This document shows positions 25,542 to 33,484 of a stretch of DNA of 64,000 nt, piece after piece. A program made the translations under genes and the position numbers. The DNA is taken from assembly GCA_026003495.1 (NCBI GenBank), contig BPHK01000001.1:124001-188000 (forward strand). Reading direction: 5' to 3'. Origin of the DNA: Candidatus Kapaibacterium sp. Lineage in GTDB: Bacteria > Bacteroidota > Ignavibacteria > Kapaibacteriales > NICIL-2. The notes below the pieces were generated by a model that saw only the letters and a list, made by a program, of their open reading frames with translations, did not search any database and was not told the origin of the DNA. Every line of letters begins with the position of its first letter. Within the stretch, counting starts at the first letter, position 1.

Positions 25542-25943
25542 ATGCTCCGCTCGCTCCTGACAGCACTTGCGCTTTCGGTCTTTTTGCTCTACTCGCAGAG
25601 CCTTCTGGTGATGTGGTGCCTCTACTTTGTCGAACGGCACGACATCGTGCTCTACTTCTGCCCAGAAGAGCTCGGCTCAACGAATCCATTTGCGGGTGCG
25701 CGCTACGTGCATGAACTCTCCGATGCACAGCACGGCAAGGGCGAGGGTGCGCTCATGCTGCTCCAGATCGTCGAACGTGCAGTGTTTTACCTTCCCAGTC
25801 TCGGCAGCATGTACCACACCGAGAGTAAGCGTTCGATATTGCCGATGCTGGAGTACTGCTGCGGCCCATCCGATGGATTTCCAACCACACCATTTGTCCC
25901 GCCACGCACCGATGAGCGCGCTGGAAGCGTGAGTTCCTCATAA
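25542..25943 (+). CDS. Small membrane-anchored protein upstream of a TonB receptor
   Basis: 133 residues from the ATG at 25542; the frame is open back to 25458 but the upstream part overlaps the divergent gene. One N-terminal hydrophobic segment (LLTALALSVFLLYSQSLLV) is followed by RHDIVLYFCPEEL and a C-terminal GFPTTPFVPP. The layout recalls small proteins found before TonB-dependent receptors in Bacteroidota, which usually have a C-x-GKCYL cysteine motif in the middle. Here the corresponding stretch reads FAGARYVHEL and lacks the cysteines. Family membership is a guess from pattern and position. Confidence 0.45.
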   Translation: MLRSLLTALALSVFLLYSQSLLVMWCLYFVERHDIVLYFCPEELGSTNPFAGARYVHELSDAQHGKGEGALMLLQIVERAVFYLPSLGSMYHTESKRSILPMLEYCCGPSDGFPTTPFVPPRTDERAGSVSSS

Positions 25944-26129
25944 CGTGCGCTCCCGGCTTTCTCCACCGATGATACCTGCCCATGCCCAGTGTGGGTGGGG
26001 ATGACTCTCTGAGCATCCTCAAACCCTGCACCCGTCGGGGCGTAGGCAGCTGTGATGTGTTCTGCGCTGCCGAATGGCTTGGCAGCCACCTTTTCCATTC
26101 CATGTTTCACCTTGTTCATTGATTGGCTT

Positions 26130-28298
26130 ATGCGACCATTTGTTGTGTTCCTCTGCTGCGCGGCGATTGTCGGAGCGCAGCAATCTCCCATGAAGAAATC
26201 TCCCGTGCGGGATACGCTTCAGTACAACGCCTCTGCAGTCACCGTCGTTGCAACGCGGCAGGCAGAGTACAACCTCGAAGTGCCGCTGGCCACGACGGTG
26301 GTGCCACGCGAGCAATTTCAACTCAACCGGAACTACGGCCTGGACGAAGCGCTTTCGCTCGTTCCCGGGGCGCTCGTTCAGTCGCGGACGGGGAACCACG
26401 ACGTCCGGGTGCTCGTTCGCGGGTTCGGTGCTCGCGGAGCCGGCGAGCGCTCCAATGCTGGCACCTCGCGTGGCGTCCGCTTCTACCTGGACGGCTTCCC
26501 GGAGACCGAGCCGGACGGGCGGACCGCCTTCGACGTGCTCGATCTCGGTGCCACGCAGAGCATCGAGGTGCTCCGCTCAAATGCCTCGGCGCTCTGGGGG
26601 AACGCAGCTGGCGGCGTCATCAGCTTGAATACTGTTCCACCGATGGGATCGCGCTACGCGATCGCTGAAGTCGGAAGTGGATCGTTCGGGTTCTTGCGTT
26701 CGGCTCTTCGGCTTGCCTCGCCGCTCGGCAGCGATGGTGTCGTCTATGTGAACCTGACGAACACCTCCTTCGATGGCTGGCGCGAACATTCGCAGTCGTC
26801 GAACTTTCAGCTGACCGCTGGTGCGGTGGCGCAGCTTGCCGAGCGCACACGGCTTGGTGTCTTTGCCGTCGGGGCATCGAATACGTTCCGCATCCCTGGG
26901 CCGTTGACCGAAGCCGAGTTCCAGACCAATCCCCAAAAAGCCCAAGACGACCCAGCCATCTACAACCCAACCTACGTTGCGCGGGATGAACGGCGCTCGA
27001 ACCGGCTCGGTCGGATCGGCGTTCGTCTCGAACAAGGCCTTGGCCCTGGGGAGCTGATGGTGCAACTGTTCGCGCAGCCGAAGTTCCTGCAGCGTTCTGA
27101 GCGGAATACGTTCCGCGATTTTACTCGCTACCACATCGGCGGCAGCGCAACCTACACGCTTAGTTCCGAGCTTGGCGCAGACGTGCGCAATCGCCTCCTC
27201 GTGGGAATGGACGAGCAGTATCAAGATGGCGCGGTTCTCTTCTACGCGCTCGACCTTGCAACCAACGGCCGCGGCCCGCTCCGGACAAACAAGCGCGAAG
27301 GCGCTGAAAATACCGGCGTGTTTGTGCAGGACGAGCTTATGTGGGGAGCCTGGAGCCTTACGCTCGGACTGCGGCAGGACTGGCTGTCGTACTACTACGG
27401 CGATTTCCTCAACCCACAGTTGAACGATCAGCGCACGTTCGCGCAGCTCTCGCCGAAGCTCGGACTGACGTACCGGCTCTCGGAGCTGGCGAGCGTGTAC
27501 TTCAACTTCGGTCGTGGCGTTGAAATCCCTGCCGGCAACGAAACCGATCCACCGAGTGTGTTCGGCGAGGATACAGTCTATGCGATCAATCCGCTCCTGG
27601 AGCCGATTCGCTCGGAAACCTACGAGCTTGGTGCAAAGCAGATTCTTCCGCTCGGCGGTGGCCTGCTCCGTGCGCTCAGCTACGATGTGGCAGTGTACTT
27701 CATTCGCACCTGGAACGATCTTATCCCTTATCGTGGTGGGCGCTTTTACCTCTCGGCGGGGCGCACTGAACGGTTGGGGGCGGAGCTTGGTCTGCGAGCA
27801 GATTTTGCCGAAGGTATCTCGCTGCTCGGTGCACTGACGGTGATGCGCACAACGCTCAGCGACTACGTCATTGACTCGATCTACACCCAGGCACGCTATA
27901 ATCCCGCACTCGAAGGGAAGAAAGCAGACCTGTCGGGCAATGCGATGCCAGGGGTACCGAACGTAGTGGCAACTGCACGGCTACAGTACGTTCCCACGTG
28001 GCTGGACCGGCTGCGGCTCGAGGCAGAACTACGCCATGTTGGCTCGTACTACGCCGACGATCGGAACGTGTACTCGGTGCCAGCCTATACGGTGCTCGAT
28101 CTTGGTGCGCGCTATGAACAGCCGCTCTGGTCGGGGACGTCGCTCGTTGCCGAGGTGCGTGGGATGAACCTCACCGATGCACGCTATGTGGCCAGCGTCT
28201 GGATCAATCCCGACGTGACCAGTGCTGGCGCTGCGTACATCGAGCCTGGCTTGCCGCGGAATTTCTTTGTACGTCTGTCGGTGCGGCAGAGCTGGTAA
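26130..28298 (+). CDS. TonB-dependent outer-membrane receptor (siderophore-type)
   Basis: 722 residues from the ATG at 26130, where a signal peptide (FVVFLCCAAIVGAQ) begins. The plug domain spans ~40-180 (ALSLVPGALVQSRTG, VRVLVRGFGARGAGERSN, FYLDGFPETEPDGRTAFDVLDL, SIEVLRSNASALWGNAAGGVI). A 22-strand-type barrel follows, ending in an aromatic-rich last strand (NFFVRLSVRQSW). Plug sequence is nearest to FecA/ferric-siderophore-type receptors; the substrate is not certain. It is followed by a terminator at 28322-28371. The 186-base leader (25944-26129) is GC-rich and could be structured, but no riboswitch could be assigned with confidence. Confidence 0.92.
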   Translation: MRPFVVFLCCAAIVGAQQSPMKKSPVRDTLQYNASAVTVVATRQAEYNLEVPLATTVVPREQFQLNRNYGLDEALSLVPGALVQSRTGNHDVRVLVRGFGARGAGERSNAGTSRGVRFYLDGFPETEPDGRTAFDVLDLGATQSIEVLRSNASALWGNAAGGVISLNTVPPMGSRYAIAEVGSGSFGFLRSALRLASPLGSDGVVYVNLTNTSFDGWREHSQSSNFQLTAGAVAQLAERTRLGVFAVGASNTFRIPGPLTEAEFQTNPQKAQDDPAIYNPTYVARDERRSNRLGRIGVRLEQGLGPGELMVQLFAQPKFLQRSERNTFRDFTRYHIGGSATYTLSSELGADVRNRLLVGMDEQYQDGAVLFYALDLATNGRGPLRTNKREGAENTGVFVQDELMWGAWSLTLGLRQDWLSYYYGDFLNPQLNDQRTFAQLSPKLGLTYRLSELASVYFNFGRGVEIPAGNETDPPSVFGEDTVYAINPLLEPIRSETYELGAKQILPLGGGLLRALSYDVAVYFIRTWNDLIPYRGGRFYLSAGRTERLGAELGLRADFAEGISLLGALTVMRTTLSDYVIDSIYTQARYNPALEGKKADLSGNAMPGVPNVVATARLQYVPTWLDRLRLEAELRHVGSYYADDRNVYSVPAYTVLDLGARYEQPLWSGTSLVAEVRGMNLTDARYVASVWINPDVTSAGAAYIEPGLPRNFFVRLSVRQSW

Positions 28299-28321
28299 CA
28301 GCTTGCAGGCGAATGCGAGCA

Positions 28322-28371
28322 GGGCGCATTGCAGGACGTGAAGGCGCGTTCGAGCGATGCGCCCGTTTTTT
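28322..28371 (+). terminator. Rho-independent terminator after the TonB receptor gene
   Basis: GGGCGCAT (28322-28329) pairs with ATGCGCCC (28357-28364), followed by G and six T residues (28366-28371). It starts 24 bases after the receptor stop. The loop is long (27 bases), so an inner pairing probably helps. Confidence 0.65.
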
Positions 28372-28500
28372 CTTGTGGAGTGAAAAAATTTGCTTGCACC
28401 GAAGTGGTGCGATGCTGTATTTAGCAGCTGCGTGCGGGAGGCAGCATACCGCACGTCCCCATACAGCGTAGCCAACCTTTTTTGCACACAGACGCAAGGA

Positions 28501-28971
28501 ATGTCGCCCGAATTGAGCCGACTGCGGCTGGGAATGATGCGTCCAGAGCGCATCGCCGACGTATGCCGCCAGGTGCACGCATGCTTTGCCGATGGATCGG
28601 AAACGCTCGTTCCGCTCTGGCATACGGTTGCGCTCATGACGTTGCACCGCTTCGATCGGTTACCGCCGCATCGGCAATCGCTTGCAGTCATTGCGGGGAA
28701 CATCGCCGGGGCCCTCGATCGCGTGGGTGCGGTTTGCTACTTCGATGAGCGCATTACCTCGCCGCAGATGCTGCGCACCGCGATTCGCTCAGCACAGAGC
28801 CTCCGTGCGGTCCATCAATACAGTGGGCGGACGTGTACTCGTTGGCTCACGGGATGCGCATTTGCTCGCTGTTGTTGCGTAGCGGTGCCCTCGCAACAAG
28901 AGGTATTGATTTTTTCGCTTGCGGTGATTATTTTTGTGATGAGCAACGTGCACGCCACATGTGGCGAATAA
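28501..28971 (+). CDS. Hypothetical protein, possibly disrupted at its 3' end, coupled to the integrase
   Basis: 156 residues from the ATG at 28501. The first ~115 residues have codon use like neighbouring host genes (many CTC, CGC, GAT, GCG) and read as a plausible folded protein ([21 protein letters not shown]). The tail ([16 protein letters not shown] and on) changes character, as if the original 3' end were replaced. The TAA at 28969-28971 overlaps the proposed integrase ATG at 28971 (TAATG). No family recognised. It may be a host gene truncated by integron arrival. Confidence 0.45.
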   Translation: MSPELSRLRLGMMRPERIADVCRQVHACFADGSETLVPLWHTVALMTLHRFDRLPPHRQSLAVIAGNIAGALDRVGAVCYFDERITSPQMLRTAIRSAQSLRAVHQYSGRTCTRWLTGCAFARCCCVAVPSQQEVLIFSLAVIIFVMSNVHATCGE

Positions 28972-29993
28972 TGATGATGACGATGAAAGTAAGCGCCAAA
29001 AAGGCACCAACACCCCGGCATGCCTTCGCTGAAGGAAAGCCAAAGTTGTTGGATCAAGTGCGGCTGGCACTTCGCGCACGACACTACAGCCGGAAGACAG
29101 AAGAAGCGTACGTAACCTGGATCAGGCGGTTCATATTCTTTCACGGCAAGCGCCACCCGCTGGAGATGGGCGAGCCGGAAGTCAATGCGTTCTTGACTCA
29201 CCTCGCTGTGAAAGAGCACGTGAGCAGTTCAACACAAAACCAAGCGCTCTCGGCTTTGCTCTTCTTGTACCGTCATGTTCTTGGCCGCGCGCTTGGCGAC
29301 CTTGGCGAAGTGATTCGTGCCCGCCGGCCACACCGGCTACCCGTTGTTTTGACACGCGAAGAGGTCAAAGCAGTGTTGGCTCAGCTTCACGGCGACAAGC
29401 GGCTGATGGCGTCGTTGATGTACGGCGCAGGTTTGCGCTTGATGGAGTGTCTGCGATTGCGCGTCCAAGATATTGACTTCAGCCGCAATGAAATCCTCGT
29501 TCGCGACGGCAAAGGGGCAAAAGACCGAGTGACGATGTTGCCCGAATCTCTCAAAAAGCCGCTTGAAGAGCATCTGCGAAAGGTCAAGGCGATTCACGAG
29601 AAGGATCTGGCCGACGGCTGGGGACGCGTACCGTTGCCCGATGCACTCGACCGTAAGTATCCGAACGCTTCACGAGAGTGGCGTTGGCAATGGGTGTTTC
29701 CGCAAGAGCATCGGTGGGTCAATCCGAAGACAGGCGAGCAAGGGCGGCACCACGTTGATGAGTCTATCGTGCAGAAGGCATTCAAGCAAGCCGTCGAGCA
29801 AGTAGGACTCACCAAGCGAGCAACGTGTCATACGCTAAGGCACTCTTTTGCTACACACCTGATCGAGTCGGGTTATGATATTCGTACCGTGCAAGAGCTT
29901 CTGGGACACAAGGACGTTAGAACGACGATGATCTACACGCACGTGTTGAATCGCGGCGGCAAAGGCGTTCAAAGCCCTGTGGATACCTTGTGA
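28971..29993 (+). CDS. intI: Integron integrase (IntI-type tyrosine recombinase)
   Basis: 340 residues from the ATG at 28971; alternative ATGs lie at 28974, 28977 and 28983. The N-terminal core-binding domain begins [20 protein letters not shown]. The catalytic residues are in place: Arg in [14 protein letters not shown], Lys in GKGAKDR, HTLRHSF with H-x-x-R, HKDVRTT, and Tyr in IYTHV. The integron-specific extra patch absent from XerC/D is present as [20 protein letters not shown]. It would recombine attI with attC sites of gene cassettes. Unlike the classical layout, it points toward the cassettes, which start about 170 bases after its stop. No LexA box was recognised before it. Confidence 0.95.
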   Translation: MMMTMKVSAKKAPTPRHAFAEGKPKLLDQVRLALRARHYSRKTEEAYVTWIRRFIFFHGKRHPLEMGEPEVNAFLTHLAVKEHVSSSTQNQALSALLFLYRHVLGRALGDLGEVIRARRPHRLPVVLTREEVKAVLAQLHGDKRLMASLMYGAGLRLMECLRLRVQDIDFSRNEILVRDGKGAKDRVTMLPESLKKPLEEHLRKVKAIHEKDLADGWGRVPLPDALDRKYPNASREWRWQWVFPQEHRWVNPKTGEQGRHHVDESIVQKAFKQAVEQVGLTKRATCHTLRHSFATHLIESGYDIRTVQELLGHKDVRTTMIYTHVLNRGGKGVQSPVDTL

Positions 29994-30009
29994 GGTAAAG
30001 GAGTTGCAT

Positions 30010-30165
30010 GTTAGACGGAAACCGTATAACACGACAAAGACGTTTCAAGAGAGCCGAAAGAGAATGAAAACAACGAACTTGACAATTCACCCGCCGATGC
30101 GTATTATGCCGACAGTAGTTGGTAAAAAGCGTGTTAGGCGGAAACCAGATAATCAATAGTTAGAC
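30010..30165 (+). other. attI-like recombination region between intI and the first cassette
   Basis: Three core-type sites occur: GTTAGAC (30010-30016), GTTAGGC (30133-30139) and GTTAGAC (30159-30165). The last is the junction with cassette 1, where recombination would cut G^TTAGAC. The first two each begin a related ~20-bp sequence, GTTAGRCGGAAACC followed by ATAA, so part of the site is duplicated 123 bp apart. The interval between them has no ORF but carries the promoter at 30079-30107. Which core site is the true attI cannot be decided from sequence. Confidence 0.7.
30079..30107 (+). promoter_or_regulatory. Strong sigma70-like promoter facing the cassettes (candidate Pc)
   Basis: TTGACA (30079-30084), a 17-base spacer, then TATTAT (30102-30107): perfect -35, optimal spacing and five of six -10 bases. 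It lies between the integrase stop and the first cassette and points into the array, exactly where a cassette promoter is needed when intI does not face away. Confidence 0.7.
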
Positions 30166-30186
30166 GGCTGGAAAGGAGAGCAGACT

Positions 30187-31314
30187 ATGGGCTTCTACAT
30201 CAGAAAGGCGCTCAAGGTCGGCCCGCTTCGATTCAACCTATCGAAGTCTGGCGTGGGTGTGTCCGCGGGAATCAAGGGCCTCCGGCTCGGCACAGGACCG
30301 CGGGGATACTATGTCCACATGGGCCGAGGAGGACTTTACTTTCGCAAGAGTCTCAGTTCGCCAGGCGGACGCGCAGCCGCCCGCGCGGGTACCCCTCAGC
30401 ACTTGCCGGGTCTCGGTGAGCCATCTGGCCCGGAAGTCCCGCTCGGCACGGTCGAACCGCTACATGATGTTGAAAGCGCGTCCGTCCAAGAGATGGTTGA
30501 TGCGTCGAGCGCTGAACTCCTGCGGGAGATGAACGAGAAGAGGAAGAAGGTCCGCCTGTTGCCGGGCGCGATCGCTCTATCCATAATCGGGACGTTGCTA
30601 CTATTCGCCGCTGGTATGCCCACTTGGCTGATTGTGCTGCTCGGAACCCTGGCCATCGGATTCTGCTGGTTGGCATCCATGAAGGACGAACTCCGAAAGA
30701 CAACGGTGATCCTGTACGATCTCGAACCGGAAGTCGAGAGCGCATATGAGAGGCTCCACGATGCCTTTGGTTCGTTACGGTCCTGCTCTCGGATATGGCA
30801 CATTGAAGCCCGAGGGGAAGTCCGGGACCGCAAGTACCATGCAGGAGCCAGTGGGGTTGTGAAGCGCAAGCAGATTAGCCTGACCACCGGCGGACCACCG
30901 TTCGTCAAAACGAATGTCGAGGTGCCACTTGTGCCAGTCGGCAAGCAGGTGCTTGCGTTCATGCCCGATCGACTTTTGGTGTTCGAGCCAGCGGCAGTCG
31001 GCGCTATCAGCTACTCAGCTCTCAATCTCAGCGTCGCTGAGATCCAGTTTATTGAGGAGGAGAGTGTCCCCCACGACGCGACGGTGGTCGGGAGAACTTG
31101 GCGCTACGTCAACAAGAAGGGTGGCCCCGATCGGCGATTCAAGGACAACCGCGAGATTCCAATATGCGCTTACGAACAAATACACCTTTCGAGCTCGACC
31201 GGTCTGAATGAGGTAATCCTGGTGTCCAAGCGAGGCGCCAGTACTGCTCTGAGCGAAGCGCTCTCCGCGCTACAAGGCCTTCGGACAGATGAAGGTGCGA
31301 CGCCAGCCGTCTAA
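30187..31314 (+). CDS. DUF4236-type membrane protein, cassette 1
   Basis: 375 residues. The N-terminus (MGFYIRKALKVGPLRFNLSK and SGVGVSAGIKGLRLGTGPRG) is a DUF4236 domain, found at the start of many small proteins of mobile and accessory regions. Two adjacent hydrophobic segments near residues 125-165 (GAIALSIIGTLLLFAAG, WLIVLLGTLAIGFCWLA) are probable membrane helices. The C-terminal ~200 residues form a soluble domain I do not recognise. A clear AAGGAG lies about 9 bases before the ATG, within the cassette. The TAA stop (31312-31314) is part of the attC R'' site, typical of cassette genes. Function unknown. Confidence 0.85.
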   Translation: MGFYIRKALKVGPLRFNLSKSGVGVSAGIKGLRLGTGPRGYYVHMGRGGLYFRKSLSSPGGRAAARAGTPQHLPGLGEPSGPEVPLGTVEPLHDVESASVQEMVDASSAELLREMNEKRKKVRLLPGAIALSIIGTLLLFAAGMPTWLIVLLGTLAIGFCWLASMKDELRKTTVILYDLEPEVESAYERLHDAFGSLRSCSRIWHIEARGEVRDRKYHAGASGVVKRKQISLTTGGPPFVKTNVEVPLVPVGKQVLAFMPDRLLVFEPAAVGAISYSALNLSVAEIQFIEEESVPHDATVVGRTWRYVNKKGGPDRRFKDNREIPICAYEQIHLSSSTGLNEVILVSKRGASTALSEALSALQGLRTDEGATPAV

Positions 31315-31368
31315 CAACAGCATACAGCGGACGGCGCTCCGCGCCGCCGCTGATGCTAAGCGTTAGAC
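31309..31368 (+). other. attC site of cassette 1
   Basis: R'' GTCTAAC (31309-31315) and R' GTTAGAC (31362-31368) are perfect inverse complements matching RYYYAAC/GTTRRRY. Between them the imperfectly self-complementary arms (AGCGGACGGCG and CGCCGCCGCT) leave unpaired bases on one strand, as in folded attC hairpins. The total length is 60 bp, within the known attC range. Confidence 0.92.
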
Positions 31369-31389
31369 GGCTGGAAAGGAGAGCAGACT

Positions 31390-32517
31390 ATGGGCTTCTA
31401 CATCAGAAAGGCGCTCAAGGTCGGCCCGCTTCGATTCAACCTATCGAAGTCTGGCGTGGGTGTGTCCGCGGGAATCAAGGGCCTCCGGCTCGGCACAGGA
31501 CCGCGGGGATACTATGTCCACATGGGCCGAGGAGGACTTTACTTTCGCAAGAGTCTCAGTTCGCCAGGCGGACGCGCAGCCGCCCGCGCGGGTACCCCTC
31601 AGCACTTGCCGGGTCTCGGTGAGCCATCTGGCCCGGAAGTCCCGCTCGGCACGGTCGAACCGCTACATGATGTTGAAAGCGCGTCCGTCCAAGAGATGGT
31701 TGATGCGTCGAGCGCTGAACTCCTGCGGGAGATGAACGAGAAGAGGAAGAAGGTCCGCCTGTTGCCGGGCGCGATCGCTCTATCCATAATCGGGACGTTG
31801 CTACTATTCGCCGCTGGTATGCCCACTTGGCTGATTGTGCTGCTCGGAACCCTGGCCATCGGATTCTGCTGGTTGGCATCCATGAAGGACGAACTCCGAA
31901 AGACAACGGTGATCCTGTACGATCTCGAACCGGAAGTCGAGAGCGCATATGAGAGGCTCCACGATGCCTTTGGTTCGTTACGGTCCTGCTCTCGGATATG
32001 GCACATTGAAGCCCGAGGGGAAGTCCGGGACCGCAAGTACCATGCAGGAGCCAGTGGGGTTGTGAAGCGCAAGCAGATTAGCCTGACCACCGGCGGACCA
32101 CCGTTCGTCAAAACGAATGTCGAGGTGCCACTTGTGCCAGTCGGCAAGCAGGTGCTTGCGTTCATGCCCGATCGACTTTTGGTGTTCGAGCCAGCGGCAG
32201 TCGGCGCTATCAGCTACTCAGCTCTCAATCTCAGCGTCGCTGAGATCCAGTTTATTGAGGAGGAGAGTGTCCCCCACGACGCGACGGTGGTCGGGAGAAC
32301 TTGGCGCTACGTCAACAAGAAGGGTGGCCCCGATCGGCGATTCAAGGACAACCGCGAGATTCCAATATGCGCTTACGAACAAATACACCTTTCGAGCTCG
32401 ACCGGTCTGAATGAGGTAATCCTGGTGTCCAAGCGAGGCGCCAGTACTGCTCTGAGCGAAGCGCTCTCCGCGCTACAAGGCCTTCGGACAGATGAAGGTG
32501 CGACGCCAGCCGTCTAA
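31390..32517 (+). CDS. DUF4236-type membrane protein, cassette 2 (identical copy)
   Basis: The same 375 residues as the cassette 1 gene at 30187-31314, including the Shine-Dalgarno, start, DUF4236 N-terminus, two membrane segments and the stop embedded in attC. No substitution was seen in the protein. Being second in the array it should be expressed less from the promoter at 30079-30107 unless read-through past the first attC is efficient. An identical second copy adds dosage only; there is no sign of divergence or decay. Confidence 0.85.
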   Translation: MGFYIRKALKVGPLRFNLSKSGVGVSAGIKGLRLGTGPRGYYVHMGRGGLYFRKSLSSPGGRAAARAGTPQHLPGLGEPSGPEVPLGTVEPLHDVESASVQEMVDASSAELLREMNEKRKKVRLLPGAIALSIIGTLLLFAAGMPTWLIVLLGTLAIGFCWLASMKDELRKTTVILYDLEPEVESAYERLHDAFGSLRSCSRIWHIEARGEVRDRKYHAGASGVVKRKQISLTTGGPPFVKTNVEVPLVPVGKQVLAFMPDRLLVFEPAAVGAISYSALNLSVAEIQFIEEESVPHDATVVGRTWRYVNKKGGPDRRFKDNREIPICAYEQIHLSSSTGLNEVILVSKRGASTALSEALSALQGLRTDEGATPAV

Positions 32518-32571
32518 CAACAGCATACAGCGGACGGCGCTCCGCGCCGCCGCTGATGCTAAGCGTTAGGC
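32512..32571 (+). other. attC site of cassette 2
   Basis: Same 60-bp structure as the first attC. R'' is GTCTAAC (32512-32518) but R' is GTTAGGC (32565-32571), leaving one mismatch in the outer stem. This is expected because the bases after the first G belong to the next cassette. Confidence 0.9.
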
Positions 32572-32609
32572 TGGCATCGGATAGGTCTTGAACAGGTAAC
32601 AGGAGCATC

Positions 32610-33248
32610 ATGCGCAAAATATTTGTACATGTCGCACTCAGCCTCGATGGGTACATAGCACCCGAAGGTATGGACATGGCACATTTCGACGACCCGCGAT
32701 ACAAGAACTGGGGTGCGAAGTGGGGTGCGCTGATGTCCTGGGCGCTTGATCAGCAATACCTGCGCGAGAAGCTGAAACTCGGCACCGGTGGCAAGACGGG
32801 ACCCGTCAACGACATGATTCGCCACACCTTCGAGCGAACGGGTGCGCATATCATGGGAAAGCGCATGTTCGATGGCGGTGAACGCGGCTGGCCGGAAGAA
32901 GCGCCGTTCCACACCCCCGTGTATGTCTTGACCCACGAGAAGCGTCAACCCTGGGCACGGCCCGGTGGAACGATCTTTTATTTTGTCAACGAAGGACCTG
33001 AACGGGCCCTGGAGTTGGCGCGGGAAGCCGCAGGCACGCGCGACATCCGCATCTCCGGCGGGGCGAACACGATTCAGCAATACCTCAACCTGGGTGTAGT
33101 GGATGAACTGAAGATAACCCTCGTGCCTGTGCTCTTTGGGGGCGGCATCCGCCTGTTCGAGAACCTGCGCGAGCCGTTACCGCAGTTTCGTATTGACAGA
33201 GTCATTGAGGATGCAGCCGCGACATGCTTGCGATATATTCGTCAATGA
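32610..33248 (+). CDS. Dihydrofolate reductase-like (RibD C-terminal domain) protein, cassette 3
   Basis: 212 residues. The sequence begins KIFVHVALSLDGYIAPEGMD and contains AHIMGKRMFDGGERGW, DIRISGGANTIQQYL and VPVLFGGGIRLFENL. These are the NADPH-binding and core segments of the RibD_C/DHFR-like fold used in riboflavin synthesis reductases and many stand-alone proteins of unknown substrate. It is not a classical trimethoprim-resistance DfrA or DfrB. AGGAG lies 5 bases before the ATG. The gene starts 39 bases after the cassette 2 core site and has the expected direction, but no attC follows it, so it is the last, possibly fixed, cassette. Confidence 0.85.
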   Translation: MRKIFVHVALSLDGYIAPEGMDMAHFDDPRYKNWGAKWGALMSWALDQQYLREKLKLGTGGKTGPVNDMIRHTFERTGAHIMGKRMFDGGERGWPEEAPFHTPVYVLTHEKRQPWARPGGTIFYFVNEGPERALELAREAAGTRDIRISGGANTIQQYLNLGVVDELKITLVPVLFGGGIRLFENLREPLPQFRIDRVIEDAAATCLRYIRQ

Positions 33249-33484
33249 GGACGTGCCGGCGCTATTGTTACAGACCGTCAATTGCCCTACAATAGGCGCA
33301 CGTCAAAGAGAGGCTGCGCAAAAGAGATTATCATACCGACTGTTGTGCCTTGTAGCGAAAAGGATTGAACGTGTGAAGAGACACACGCAAACGCAGGGAT
33401 ACTGGGGCTCACTTGTTGGACAAACACCCATGCCCACCTGGTGGAGGTGGATACTGCATCCACGTGCTCTCGTAGTGCGCCCGC
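33249..33484. other. Intergenic end of the integron array
   Basis: About 235 bases between the last cassette gene and the convergent T9SS protein. A lone GTTGGAC at 33415-33421 fits the GTTRRRY core but has no matching RYYYAAC partner, so no attC is called. CCACCTGGTGGAGGTGG near 33435 is locally palindromic. Nothing else was recognised. Confidence 0.4.

Larger units (their letters stand above)
30160..32565 (+). repeat. Tandem perfect duplication of a 1203-bp gene cassette
   Basis: Cassette 1 (30160-31362) and cassette 2 (31363-32565) each run from TTAGAC to the G of the next core site. They carry the same 375-codon gene and attC. Translations agree in several reading frames, so the copies appear identical at nucleotide level. 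Either a recent second insertion or a recent duplication would explain this. Confidence 0.93.

Noticed and set aside
25898-25980. Possible cobalamin riboswitch (CCCGCCAC at 25898 and GATACCTGCC at 25971) before the TonB receptor
   Set aside because: Two short B12-like boxes at a plausible spacing, but they lie largely in the 3' end of a coding gene, and the GGTG core and pairing arms could not be found. A covariance-model search would decide.
26000-26060. TPP-riboswitch-like CTGAG and GGCGTAGG elements
   Set aside because: The arms between them are too short and do not pair as in the TPP fold.
28420-28440. CTGTATTTAGCAG as a LexA box before intI
   Set aside because: Spacing between CTG and CAG is 7, not 10, and it is far from the integrase start.
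33415-33421. GTTGGAC as the core of a third attC
   Set aside because: No matching RYYYAAC partner or hairpin within range.
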